DNA from: Verrucomicrobiia bacterium
GTDB lineage: Bacteria; Verrucomicrobiota; Verrucomicrobiia; Limisphaerales; JADLHS01
Length of the DNA: 64,000 nucleotides
Reading direction: 5' to 3'
Assembly (NCBI GenBank): GCA_026125285.1
Contig: JAHCLO010000027.1
Span: 32,047-96,046 of the forward strand
The notes under the pieces were generated by a model. The model made no database searches. It worked only from the letters and a program-made list of their open reading frames with translations, and was not told the origin of the DNA. Shown piece by piece: positions 26,361 through 35,607 of this stretch; position 1 is the stretch's first letter, and the number at the start of each line of letters is the position of its first letter. A program made the position numbers and the translations under genes.

Positions 26361-28001
26361 GTGACGGTTTCCATGAGTAAAAAGGACACGACGGTGGAAG
26401 CGATGCTTGCTGAGGAGTATCGGGAATTCAATGAATTGTTGGCGGTCATTGAAAAGTGTCTGGCCGACCGGAATTTTGCGGCTGCCGCCGGGTTGGCACA
26501 AATGGCGGCCCGACGGGCTTTCCCGACGCACATCGGTATTTTTGCCTCTCCCCGCCTTGAACGATTGGTGCTCGAACTCGGCAGGCGCGGCGTCAGAAAT
26601 CTGGCGCCCCGTTGCGAGGACAACGCCGGGCGCGCCCGAAAAGTTCTGCATATCTTGACTTACGCCAGACAGGTCGGTGGAGATACGCGATTTGTTTGGA
26701 GATGGGTAAAGCTTGACGAGAACAGCCAACATTCCGTTGTCATCACATCCCAGAACGAAGTCGAACGTGTCCACAGTATTCCGGAACCACTAAAGGAAAC
26801 CGTGGCCAGATCAGGGGGATTTGTGTGCGCACTTTCCGCTCGTTCATTACAGCCGTTGGAAAGAGCTGGAGAACTAAGAGCGTTGTGTCGGGGAATGGAC
26901 ATGGTCGTCCTCCACACCTATCCGAACGACATCGTTCCACTTCTAGCGCTGGCGTCTGGATGTGACTCCGTGAAAGTGGCGTTCTCGCATCTTTCAGACC
27001 ATACCTTCTGGATGGGTGCCAGCGTCTCAAACCTGATTGTGCATCTCCGGACCCAGTCGCCGTCCTTTCTCTCAGGAAGACGCGGTTTGAATCCGTTGGA
27101 AACACCCGTCCTGCCCATCCCCTTGGAATTCCCTGGTGCCGAGCCAGAGCGTGCCACCGCGAGACGGGAGCTTGGATTTGAACCGAATCAGGTGATTTTA
27201 CTCACGATTGCATCCCCGTTTAAGTACGAGTCCCTTGGGGGACCGGCGTTTCTCGATCTGGTGATGCCGGTGATGCGGCGTCTGCCACAAGCCCACCTCA
27301 TTGCCGTGGGGCCGGAGATGAGCGGGGCGTGGCACTCGGCCAGCATTGACACAAATGGGAGGGTTCGGCCGATCGGGACAAAATGGGACAATGACCTGCT
27401 TTACCGGGCAGCCGATGTCTATCTCGACTCTTATCCGTTCTCGTCCATAACTTCACTGTTGGAAGCCGGCAGCCAGGGGGTGCCGCTGTTGTCTTGCCGC
27501 GCGCCAGACCCCGATCTGCGATTGCTCGGTCCCGGGGCACCAGGGTTGGACAATTCCATGCAAATGGCCGACGGGCCGGATGCTTATGATCGCCTGCTTG
27601 CACGTTTAATTACTGACGTGGAATTTCGACACGAGTGTGGTGAGCGGGTGCGGGCAAGCATCTTGAGTCTGCATTGTGACAAACAGTGGTTGGCCGCTCT
27701 CGACGATATCTACCGCCGGCTTGATGGAATTTGTCCTGGAAAAGCCCTTGTCGCTGAAAGCGACTGCTTTCAGACGGGAGGCATGGATTTGGCGCTCGCA
27801 CGACTTTATGCAGCGTGGGAGCGAAAGGGCTTTCCGGCCGAGATAGGGGAGGCTCTATCTCATGTTCCCTACCTTTCCAGGATAGTGGTTTTGAACCGCC
27901 TTCGTTGCCGAGGATTTCGGCCAGAATTACTTCAGTTCTTGCCCTCACGGATCGCCCATGCCGTGCGCCGTATGACTCGGCAGGTTCGGCGTGGGGCATA
28001 G
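26361..28001 (+). CDS. GT-B-fold glycosyltransferase with N-terminal helical region
   Basis: This 546-residue protein starts at GTG 26361, or at ATG 26373 (MSKKDTTVEAML). Residues about 10-75 form Ala/Leu-rich helices that look like a TPR-type repeat. The GT-B fold starts near residue 92 (RKVLHILTYARQVGGDTRFVWRW). The donor half has LLTIASPFKYESLGGPAF near 277 and YLDSYPFSSITSLLEAGSQGVPLLS near 355. The latter resembles the ribose-binding region of GT4/GT41-type enzymes. The C-terminal 80 residues are helical and of unknown role. It may be a glycan or protein glycosyltransferase; the first is favoured by the neighbours. Confidence 0.72.
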   Translation: MTVSMSKKDTTVEAMLAEEYREFNELLAVIEKCLADRNFAAAAGLAQMAARRAFPTHIGIFASPRLERLVLELGRRGVRNLAPRCEDNAGRARKVLHILTYARQVGGDTRFVWRWVKLDENSQHSVVITSQNEVERVHSIPEPLKETVARSGGFVCALSARSLQPLERAGELRALCRGMDMVVLHTYPNDIVPLLALASGCDSVKVAFSHLSDHTFWMGASVSNLIVHLRTQSPSFLSGRRGLNPLETPVLPIPLEFPGAEPERATARRELGFEPNQVILLTIASPFKYESLGGPAFLDLVMPVMRRLPQAHLIAVGPEMSGAWHSASIDTNGRVRPIGTKWDNDLLYRAADVYLDSYPFSSITSLLEAGSQGVPLLSCRAPDPDLRLLGPGAPGLDNSMQMADGPDAYDRLLARLITDVEFRHECGERVRASILSLHCDKQWLAALDDIYRRLDGICPGKALVAESDCFQTGGMDLALARLYAAWERKGFPAEIGEALSHVPYLSRIVVLNRLRCRGFRPELLQFLPSRIAHAVRRMTRQVRRGA

Positions 28002-28243
28002 TGATGCTCGGGGGGCATATCATTTGACTTCCGTTCCTGTTCATGGTCCAGCCAGACCGAAAGCTTCGGGAATTCTGTTGAAACAGGGCCTGATTATCAT
28101 TCATAGTGTGAACCATGATGACGCGAGAGCCGAGGTTGACACACGGAGGTCTGCTGTCATCCGAGAGATGACGGATGGACTTCCCTTCCGTTTGTGGCGA
28201 CTGGTAAAACTTCCAATCGTCGGACAATGTTCCCATCCAAAAC

Positions 28244-28963
28244 ATGCCTACCCCAAGAAGTAAAAATCGCATTGCTTCCGCCGTTCACGGCAGGAAAAGA
28301 ATCGCGCCCGATCCCGCCTTTGAGATCGAGCTATCGCGGCGGCTGCGTGACTTCTATTCGCCCGCTGCGTTGGTGGAGCACTACCCACGTTTCGCACACG
28401 GGGACGGCGAATTGGACCTGCTGATGCGCCGCGCCATCTGGCGCGCGATCGCCCGCAAGCTTGGCAACGGCGTCCGCATCGGCAGCGGTGTTGGATTCAA
28501 ACATCTGGAGACTTTTGAGATTGGTGACGGGGTGTTCATCGGCGCCCAAGCTTACATTCAAGGTCGGTTCGACGGGACAACGAAGATTGGCAACCATGTC
28601 TGGATTGGCCCGCAGGCATACTTCGATGCGCGCAATCTTGTGCTGGAGGATTATGTGGGCTGGGGACCCGGCGCCAAGGTGCTGGGTTCCGCCCACACCG
28701 GACTGCCCGTTGACCGGCCGATCATTGAAACCGATCTGGAGATCAAACCGGTGCGCGTTGGGGCATGGGCGGATATCGGTACCGGCGCAGTAGTGTTACC
28801 GGGAGTCACCATCGGGAAAGGCAGCATCGTCGGGGCGGGCGCGGTGGTGACAAAGGATGTGCCTCCGTTTGCCATTGTTGCCGGAGTTCCGGCAAAATTT
28901 CTGCGCTGGCGGGACGGACAAAAACCAGGCAACCAGAAGGGCAAGAAACAGGAAACCAAATAG
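28244..28963 (+). CDS. Left-handed beta-helix acyltransferase (NodL/CatB/WcaF-like)
   Basis: This 239-residue protein has an N-terminal helical part (about 1-75) and a hexapeptide-repeat domain (about 76-222, RIGSGVGFKHLETFEIGDG and IGKGSIVGAGAVVTKDV). It ends with the IVAGVPAKFLRW motif and a Lys-rich tail (GQKPGNQKGKKQETK). The family O-acetylates sugars using acetyl-CoA. The stop is followed after one base by the ATG of the epimerase gene, indicating one transcript. An adjacent 242-base gap upstream (28002-28243) shows no gene. The target sugar is unknown. Confidence 0.85.
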   Translation: MPTPRSKNRIASAVHGRKRIAPDPAFEIELSRRLRDFYSPAALVEHYPRFAHGDGELDLLMRRAIWRAIARKLGNGVRIGSGVGFKHLETFEIGDGVFIGAQAYIQGRFDGTTKIGNHVWIGPQAYFDARNLVLEDYVGWGPGAKVLGSAHTGLPVDRPIIETDLEIKPVRVGAWADIGTGAVVLPGVTIGKGSIVGAGAVVTKDVPPFAIVAGVPAKFLRWRDGQKPGNQKGKKQETK

Positions 28964-28964
28964 C

Positions 28965-29972
28965 ATGAAGCACAAACGAGCATTGATTACGGGCGGGGCG
29001 GGATTGATTGGGTCGCACATAGCCGACCAGCTACTCGTGGAAGGAATTGAGGAGATCGTCGTCTTTGACAACTTGACCCGCGGCCGCCGACAGAATCTGG
29101 AAGCTGCGATGGCTTCCGGCAAGGTGAGGATTGTGGAAGGCGACATCCGGGACACAAAGCTGGTCGCCCAGGCGATGGAGGGCATTGACATCGTGTTCCA
29201 CGAGGCGGCGATCCGGATCACGCATTGCGCCGAGAATCCACGCCTGGCGCACGACGTTCTGGCAACCGGCACGTTCAATCTCATCGAGGCGGCCACGAGT
29301 GCCAAAGTGAAACGGTTCGTCACGGCGTCCTCTGCGTCCATTTACGGACAGGCCGAGGAATTTCCCACGCGCGAAAACCACCACGGCTATGGCAATCGGA
29401 CGATCTATGGCGCAACGAAAATGTACAGCGAAGGGTTGTTGCGCAGTTTCTACGAGATGCAAGGACTTAACTACGTCGCGCTCCGATACTTCAACGTATA
29501 TGGCCCGCGGATGGATGCGTTTGGCGTTTACACCGAGGTGATGATCCGTTGGATGGAGCGCCTGGCCAAGGGCCAGCCTTGTTTAATCTTGGGCGATGGG
29601 GGGCAGACCATGGACTTTGTTTTTGTGGAGGACGTGGCCCGGGCAAACCTCATGGCGGCCAATTCCTCCCTTACCGACGAGGTTCTGAACATTGCCAGTG
29701 GCACGGAGACCAGCCTGAACGAATTGGCCAGGACGTTGGGTCGGGTCATGGGGGTGGAACTCGCTCCGGAGTACGGGCCGGCACGCAAGGCCACGCCGGT
29801 GTGGAGAAGGCTGGCAGACGTTAGCAAGGCGGAGCATAAGATCGGGTTCAAGACGCGAGTATCTTTGGAGGAAGGACTACGCCGGTTGGTGCAATGGTGG
29901 TCGCGTGAGACAAATACTCCCGTGCCGGGTCTGCGTTGCTCGACGGCGCCATGGGATCAACATACCAGGTAG
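28965..29972 (+). CDS. NAD-dependent epimerase/dehydratase (extended SDR, UDP-glucose 4-epimerase-like)
   Basis: This 335-residue protein starts at ATG 28965 (MKHKRALITGGAGLIGSHIA). It has the Rossmann motif TGGAGLIGS near residues 9-17, DNLTRGRR binding the adenosine ribose, and HEAAIRIT. The catalytic Ser region (TASSASIYGQ) is present, and the YGATK motif gives the catalytic Tyr and Lys near 147-151. RYFNVYGPRM is the substrate-loop signature of GalE/WbpP-type epimerases. It makes an epimerised NDP-sugar donor for the repeat unit. The tail (VSLEEGLRRLVQWW) is also standard. Whether it acts on UDP-Glc, UDP-GlcNAc or a uronate cannot be decided from sequence alone. Confidence 0.9.
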   Translation: MKHKRALITGGAGLIGSHIADQLLVEGIEEIVVFDNLTRGRRQNLEAAMASGKVRIVEGDIRDTKLVAQAMEGIDIVFHEAAIRITHCAENPRLAHDVLATGTFNLIEAATSAKVKRFVTASSASIYGQAEEFPTRENHHGYGNRTIYGATKMYSEGLLRSFYEMQGLNYVALRYFNVYGPRMDAFGVYTEVMIRWMERLAKGQPCLILGDGGQTMDFVFVEDVARANLMAANSSLTDEVLNIASGTETSLNELARTLGRVMGVELAPEYGPARKATPVWRRLADVSKAEHKIGFKTRVSLEEGLRRLVQWWSRETNTPVPGLRCSTAPWDQHTR

Positions 29973-29978
29973 TCTTCT

Positions 29979-31136
29979 ATGATTCCAATTGCCAAACCTT
30001 GTTTGGATGAACGCGAAGCGGAGGCCGTCCGTCGGGTCATCCTCTCCGGCTGGATCACCCAGGGACCGGAAGTCGCCGCGTTCGAGCGCGAGTTTGCGGG
30101 GAGTGTGGGCGCTCCGTATGCTTGCGCCGTCTCCAATTGCACTACGGCGCTGCATCTCGCTTTACTCGCTGCCGGAGTTCGCCCGGGCGATGAAGTTATC
30201 ACCGTGAGTCACTCGTATATTGCCACGGCCAACAGTGTCCGCTACTGCGGAGGAGTGCCTGTCTTTGTGGACATTTGTGCTGACACTTACAATATCAATC
30301 CCGATCTGGTTGCCGCGGCCATCAGCCCCAAGACCAAGGCGATCCTGTGTGTGCATCAGATCGGAATGCCCTGCGATCTGGCGCGGCTCGTTCAATTCGC
30401 TGAAAGTCATGCCCTGCCCTTGATCGAAGATGCTGCGTGTGCCATCGGTAGCGAAATCCTCTGGCAGGGCCAGTGGGAACGAATTGGCAAGCCGCACGGG
30501 GATGTGGCGTGTTTCTCTTTTCATCCCCGGAAAGTCTTGTCCACCGGCGATGGCGGGATGATTACTACGAAGCACAAGGATTGGGATGCGAAGTTTCGCT
30601 TGTGGCGGCAGCACAGCATGTCGGTGCCCGACACCGTGCGGCACGGCTCGAACAAGGTGATTTTCGAAAGCTACCCCGAGATTGGTTTCAATTACCGCAT
30701 CACCGATGTCCAAGCCGCCATTGGCCGGGAACAACTGAAGCGGCTCCCTGAATTGGTAAGCCGTCGTCGGGAAATGGCGGCGCGGTACTGCTCGTTGCTC
30801 GCGGAGTGTGCGAATGTGTCTCTCCCTGTGGAGCCGGAATGGGCGCGGAGCAACTGGCAGAGTTACTGTATTCGCTTGGCGGATGCCTCCCAGCAGGTGC
30901 CGGTTATGCAGGCTCTGCTGGACCAGGGCATCGCCAGCCGCCGTGGTATCATGTGCGCGCATCGCGAGCCGGCCTATCTGAAGGAGGTTTGGCGATCTGC
31001 CGGTCCGCTTACGCAAAGTGAGCGCGCTCAGGAACAGTGCATCCTCCTCCCGCTTTTTCATCAACTAACGGGCGAGGAGCAGCGATTCGTGGCGTCCCGG
31101 CTGTGCGCTGTGCTCGCGGCTGGGTGTGGCGCCTGA
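29979..31136 (+). CDS. DegT/DnrJ/EryC1/StrS-family aminotransferase (WbpE-like)
   Basis: This 385-residue PLP enzyme begins MIPIAKPCLDEREAEAVRRV. It has SGWITQGPEVAAFE near residue 23 and EDAACAIGSE, with the Asp that pairs with PLP. CFSFHPRKVLSTGDGG near 177-192 holds the Schiff-base Lys. INYRITDVQAAIGREQL-like text follows (FNYRITDVQAAIG). The family transfers an amino group from glutamate to keto-sugar nucleotides. The dehydrogenase (188) and acetyltransferase (1337) at the other end of the locus fit the steps before and after it in a WbpB-E-D pathway. Perosamine or another amino sugar made through the adjacent epimerase is an alternative. Confidence 0.88.
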   Translation: MIPIAKPCLDEREAEAVRRVILSGWITQGPEVAAFEREFAGSVGAPYACAVSNCTTALHLALLAAGVRPGDEVITVSHSYIATANSVRYCGGVPVFVDICADTYNINPDLVAAAISPKTKAILCVHQIGMPCDLARLVQFAESHALPLIEDAACAIGSEILWQGQWERIGKPHGDVACFSFHPRKVLSTGDGGMITTKHKDWDAKFRLWRQHSMSVPDTVRHGSNKVIFESYPEIGFNYRITDVQAAIGREQLKRLPELVSRRREMAARYCSLLAECANVSLPVEPEWARSNWQSYCIRLADASQQVPVMQALLDQGIASRRGIMCAHREPAYLKEVWRSAGPLTQSERAQEQCILLPLFHQLTGEEQRFVASRLCAVLAAGCGA

Positions 31137-31341
31137 TTTAGAAGTGTGGTGGACGCTTGTGAAACCGGCTTTGACTTTGACAGGGACCAGATGATTGAAG
31201 CTATCGTCCATGCCGTGTGCCCGGCAACTGACTGCTTGCCGCACGGATTGTGGCGGTTCGAGAGCTAGGTTTGCTCATGTTTCAATTTCGGTTCTTTTGG
31301 CCGGATGAAGAAGTGTCGCAGCGTCTCCCAGATCCGGGATT

Positions 31342-32130
31342 ATGAATCCTGAAGAACCCCGTCGGTGGCGCGCTCATGGGACCCCAGTCCCCTTGGAAGC
31401 GAATGGGATTCATGTTTGGAGATTCGGCGTTGACGTAGCACCGGATTCGCTTGCCGCACTTGAGGAAACCCTTTCAGAGTTGGAGCGCGAGCGTGCGGAG
31501 AAGTTTACCTTCCACCGGGATCGGCACCGGTTTGTCGGGGGCCGTGGCTTCCTGCGTGCCGCATTGAGCAATTATCTTTGCGTCAAGCCCGGCGAAGTGG
31601 AGTTCCAGTATGATGATCGAGGCAAACCTCGGCTCGGACCTCCTTTCGACAACTCAGGAATACACTTCAACCTTGCCCACTCCGAAGACTTGGCACTCCT
31701 AGCGATCACCACCATCGGGCCGGTGGGGATTGACCTTGAGCACATTCGCCTGTTTCCAGATGTGGACGACGTGATTCTCAAGTGCTTTTCGGCGCGCGAG
31801 GTTGAGTGGTTTCGGCATCTTTCTCCGGAGCAGAAGCCTTGGGCCTTTTTCAGCCTTTGGACCCATAAGGAAGCTTTTCTGAAGGCGACCGGCGCGGGCA
31901 TCACGCGGTTGCTCCCTCAGGTTGAGTTTTCCTTCCGGCCGATGAAGCCTCCCCGGCTAAGAAGCATCATGGGGAATTCGGAGGAGGCCCGGTGCTGGAG
32001 CATGCATGACCTCGCGCTCGCTCCTGGGTTCGCGGCCGCGCTGGCCATACGGGCAAGAAACGTCAGGCTCTGCTGCAGGCATTACACTCCCAACTGGTTT
32101 CCCGCCCCCGATCTCGTGCCTGCGGGTTGA
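31342..32130 (+). CDS. Sfp-type 4'-phosphopantetheinyl transferase
   Basis: This 262-residue protein has the two diagnostic motifs of the Sfp/Gsp/HetI group: VGIDLEHIR near residues 132-140 (Mg-binding Asp and Glu) and FFSLWTHKEAFLKATGAG near 168-185 (WxxKEA). An N-terminal FHRDRHRFVGGRGFLRAAL segment is also typical. The enzyme transfers phosphopantetheine from CoA to the Ser of carrier domains. It lies 188 bases before a two-gene NRPS and almost surely primes its PCP domains. The 205 bases upstream (31137-31341) show no gene. Confidence 0.92.
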   Translation: MNPEEPRRWRAHGTPVPLEANGIHVWRFGVDVAPDSLAALEETLSELERERAEKFTFHRDRHRFVGGRGFLRAALSNYLCVKPGEVEFQYDDRGKPRLGPPFDNSGIHFNLAHSEDLALLAITTIGPVGIDLEHIRLFPDVDDVILKCFSAREVEWFRHLSPEQKPWAFFSLWTHKEAFLKATGAGITRLLPQVEFSFRPMKPPRLRSIMGNSEEARCWSMHDLALAPGFAAALAIRARNVRLCCRHYTPNWFPAPDLVPAG

Positions 32131-32318
32131 GAGTGTCCCAGCTCGTGATACCTGCAAGCCCCGCTGCGGAGATTGGAATTGGTGCGATGTAAGACAATCC
32201 CGGACAAACTGTCCGTAATCATCGGAGTTGGCGTGAAGGGGCTGGTTGGCGGATGGTTTTGATCATTATTGAGCGAGGTTCAAATGACTCTCACTATGTA
32301 TGCGAAGGAGCAATAAGG

Positions 32319-35300
32319 ATGGGAAGTAAAGCACCCGAGCCAAACATCACTTTTCCTCTTACTCCGATGCAGGAGGGAATGTTGTTTCACTGTCTGGCCG
32401 CGCCCCACTCCGGGGTGGACGTCGAGCAGGTCATTGGCACTATCAGGGAACCACTGGATCTGCCAGCATTCAATCGGGCCTGGCAGCGCCTTGTGGACCG
32501 ACATGAAGCACTCCGCATGCGGTTCCTGTTTGACGAACGGGGGAGCGCGCGTCAATTCCCGCGCGATGGGGTGGTGTTGGCTGTTGACCATACTGACTGC
32601 TCAGACCTGCAACCCGATGAGCAAGAACTGCGACTCCAGGGTTACCTCAAAGCGGATCGTCAACGCGGCTTCGACCCGCGAGCGGACCTGCCCAGCCGCG
32701 TCGCGGTGTTTCGTTTCGGAGAATCGCGGTACTCCTTTGTTTGGACATGGTGGCACGGCATTCTTGACGGGAGGGCCCGCCTGATTCTGCTGCGGGAATT
32801 GTTCTTGTTTTACGAAGCGGAACTGCATGGTGACGACTGCGATTTACCCCTCCCCCGCCCTTACACTGAGTACACCCAATGGCTGGCCGGCCGCGAGTCC
32901 ACAGCAGCATTACCTTACTGGAAAGCGCTGCTGGAAGACTTTAGTGAGCCCACTGCCGTGGGCGGAACCCGGCCTGCGGTAACTGACCCTTCAGCGGACC
33001 GTTTCAACAAACACGAAGTCCGCCTGTCGGAGGCAGACACCACCCGATTGCGGGCCTTCGTCGGTGAACATGGCGTTACCATGAACACACTCATCCAAGC
33101 CGCGTGGGCGCTGGTGCTGGGAGCGTTCAGCGGTCAGGACGACGTGGTATTTGGCAACACGCGGGCCTGTCGGCGCTCGGCTTTTGACGGCGATGGTTCG
33201 GGCGATGGCGTCGTCGGTGCATTGATCAATACCGTGCCGGTCCGTGTCAGAATTGGTCCCGAACTGCGGGTGGTCGAGTGGCTCCGTCAGTTGCGCGAGC
33301 AGCATCTCGCAGTGCGGCCTTTTGAGTTGACACCGCTGGTGCAGATCCAGGCATGCAGTGGCGTTCGCTCTGACCGGCGGCTCTTTGACAGCCTGGTGGT
33401 GTACGAAAACCAATTGTTGGATTCCGCATTACGGACCAGCAACGGGGAATGGGCCACGCGCCGTTTTGAAATCCGAGGATGCCCGGGTTTCGCGCTGTTG
33501 GTTTACGGTTACGGCGAGCCTTCCTTGTTGCTCGGCATTGCCAACGAACGCCAGCATGTGGACGACGCCACGGCTGCCCGGATGCTGGCCCACCTCGTGC
33601 AAGCCATGCTGTCGCTGGCCGAGTATCCCCAGGCGTTGGTCACGGCAATTCCTTTGCTGCCGCCGGCCGAGCGTCAAATGCTGTTGGAAGATTGGAACCG
33701 AACGGAAGCCCCGTTTGAGGTGGACGGCACCATAGACTCCTGCTTCGCGAGGCAGGCCGCCCGGACGCCAAACGCCCCTGCGTTGACATTCAACGGTCAG
33801 TGCTGGTCTTTTCGAGAGTTGGACGAAGCGGCGGAGGGCATCGCGAAACGATTGCGGGCGGCGGGCGCGAAACCTGAGTTGGTGGTCGGTGTTTGTATCG
33901 GGCGCAGCCGGGAACTCGTGGCGTCCTTGCTGGGCATCCTGAAGTCTGGTGCCGCCTACCTGCCGTTGGATCCCACTTATCCGAACGAGCGCCTGGCCAC
34001 CATGATCCAGGATTCCGAACCGCTGCTCGTGCTGGCCACGGAATCCACCGCGGAAATACTGGCCGGCACCGGCGCGCGAATTATGCTGGTGGATGGGGAT
34101 GTGGAAGATCCCATGGAACTCTCCGCCCCTGCGGATTGGCAGCCCGCCTCCAGTCGGAATCTGGCTTATTTGATTTACACCTCCGGTTCGACCGGGAAGC
34201 CAAAAGGGGTCATGGTTGAACACCGGAACGTCATGAACTTCTTCGCGGGGTTGGACCGTGTGTTCGGCGTTGAACCGGGAGTTGTCCTCGGGGTGACCAG
34301 TGTATCATTCGATCCTTCCGTCCATGAGATTCTCTGGTCGCTGACGCGCGGTTATAACCTCGTCATCTGGCCGGGTGTCCAAAGCATTGGCGAAGCCACG
34401 ATTCCGTCGCTGATTCGCGAGCATCATGTCACGATAATGCTCGGCGTGCCCTCGCTCTACCGGATGATTCTCGACATACCCGGCGGACTTGAAGCCCTTT
34501 CCTCGTTGCGACACCTCGTTGTGGGTGGCGAACCGTTGTCCCGCGAGTTGCTCCAGTCGCTGGGTGACACGGTAGCGCGTCGCATGGTGAATATGTACGG
34601 GCCAACGGAAGCCACCGTGGCTGCGACAGCCTGGCAGGTGGCAACTGAGGATGGCCAGATTTCGATCGGAACGCCACTCGCCAACACGCGAATTTACGTT
34701 CTGAATCGCCACCTTCAACCGGTGCCGCTGGGTGTTATCGGCGAATTGTTCATCGGTGGCGGTGGCGTGGCTCGCGGCTACCTGAAACGACCCGAACTCA
34801 CCCGCGAGCGATTCATTCGCAGTCCCTTTAACAAGACCCCGGACGAACGGCTTTACCGCACAGGCGACCTCGTTCGGTGGCGACTCGACGGTAAACTTGA
34901 TTATCTCGGTCGCGCCGATGGCCAGGTGAAAATCCGCGGACACCGCATTGAACTCGGCGAGGTGGAGGCGCGGCTAGCAAAGCATCCATCCGTCCGCGCT
35001 TGTGTCGTTGACATTCAGGCCGCTGAAAGGGGAAACAAACGGCTCGTGGCGTATCTCGTGCCGTCAGAGCGCCAGATGACGACCACGGAACTGCGTGATT
35101 GGATGGGTCGGGAACTGCCGGACTACATGGTTCCAGCTGTGTTCGTTCAGATGGAGTCGCTGCCTTTGTCTCCGAATGGGAAAGTGGATCGTGGGGCGCT
35201 TCCCCAGCTCGATCAAGATCGCTCTCAATTGTCCGGTGACTACGTCGCGCCACGCACTCGTGTGGAGCAGCAGGTCGCAAACATCTGGGCCAAAGCGCTG

Positions 35301-35558
35301 GGTGTCGAGCGTGTCGGCATCCACGACGGCTTTTTCGACCTTGGCGGCCATTCGCTTCTCGCCATGCAGGTCATTGCCGAGAAGCAAAAGGCTTTCGGCG
35401 TGGAAGTTTCACTGAACATGCTGTTCGAGGCGCCAACCGTTGCGCAGTTCGCTGCCGCGCTCGAGAAGACGCACCCTGAAGGAAATCGCGCACGCCCGTC
35501 GGCCATCCAGCGCATTGCCAGGCAGGCCCGAAAATCTGTCCACTCGATGGTACTGTAA
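32319..35558 (+). CDS. Non-ribosomal peptide synthetase, module C-A-PCP
   Basis: This 1079-residue protein starts at ATG 32319, which has AAGGAG eight bases upstream; an earlier start at 32253 lacks this. The condensation domain (about 10-435) opens with LTPMQEGMLFH and has its active-site motif as WHGILDG near residue 144: catalytic His and DG kept, first His replaced by Trp. The adenylation domain (about 465-870) has YTSGSTGKPKG near 620, FDPSVHE near 664, MYGPTEATV near 760 and NGKVDR near 955. Reading the ten binding-pocket positions by eye gives D-P-H-L-V-G-M-V-A-K, which I cannot assign to a substrate. The PCP has LGGHSLLAMQ near 1009. A leading C domain implies an acyl, aminoacyl or glycan-linked donor. 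There is no TE, so the product passes to the next protein. Confidence 0.93.
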   Translation: MGSKAPEPNITFPLTPMQEGMLFHCLAAPHSGVDVEQVIGTIREPLDLPAFNRAWQRLVDRHEALRMRFLFDERGSARQFPRDGVVLAVDHTDCSDLQPDEQELRLQGYLKADRQRGFDPRADLPSRVAVFRFGESRYSFVWTWWHGILDGRARLILLRELFLFYEAELHGDDCDLPLPRPYTEYTQWLAGRESTAALPYWKALLEDFSEPTAVGGTRPAVTDPSADRFNKHEVRLSEADTTRLRAFVGEHGVTMNTLIQAAWALVLGAFSGQDDVVFGNTRACRRSAFDGDGSGDGVVGALINTVPVRVRIGPELRVVEWLRQLREQHLAVRPFELTPLVQIQACSGVRSDRRLFDSLVVYENQLLDSALRTSNGEWATRRFEIRGCPGFALLVYGYGEPSLLLGIANERQHVDDATAARMLAHLVQAMLSLAEYPQALVTAIPLLPPAERQMLLEDWNRTEAPFEVDGTIDSCFARQAARTPNAPALTFNGQCWSFRELDEAAEGIAKRLRAAGAKPELVVGVCIGRSRELVASLLGILKSGAAYLPLDPTYPNERLATMIQDSEPLLVLATESTAEILAGTGARIMLVDGDVEDPMELSAPADWQPASSRNLAYLIYTSGSTGKPKGVMVEHRNVMNFFAGLDRVFGVEPGVVLGVTSVSFDPSVHEILWSLTRGYNLVIWPGVQSIGEATIPSLIREHHVTIMLGVPSLYRMILDIPGGLEALSSLRHLVVGGEPLSRELLQSLGDTVARRMVNMYGPTEATVAATAWQVATEDGQISIGTPLANTRIYVLNRHLQPVPLGVIGELFIGGGGVARGYLKRPELTRERFIRSPFNKTPDERLYRTGDLVRWRLDGKLDYLGRADGQVKIRGHRIELGEVEARLAKHPSVRACVVDIQAAERGNKRLVAYLVPSERQMTTTELRDWMGRELPDYMVPAVFVQMESLPLSPNGKVDRGALPQLDQDRSQLSGDYVAPRTRVEQQVANIWAKALGVERVGIHDGFFDLGGHSLLAMQVIAEKQKAFGVEVSLNMLFEAPTVAQFAAALEKTHPEGNRARPSAIQRIARQARKSVHSMVL

Positions 35559-35607
35559 GTCGAATTTGCTGTGGGAATGTTGATGTTGTCTGGATTATAG
35601 ACTCGTT

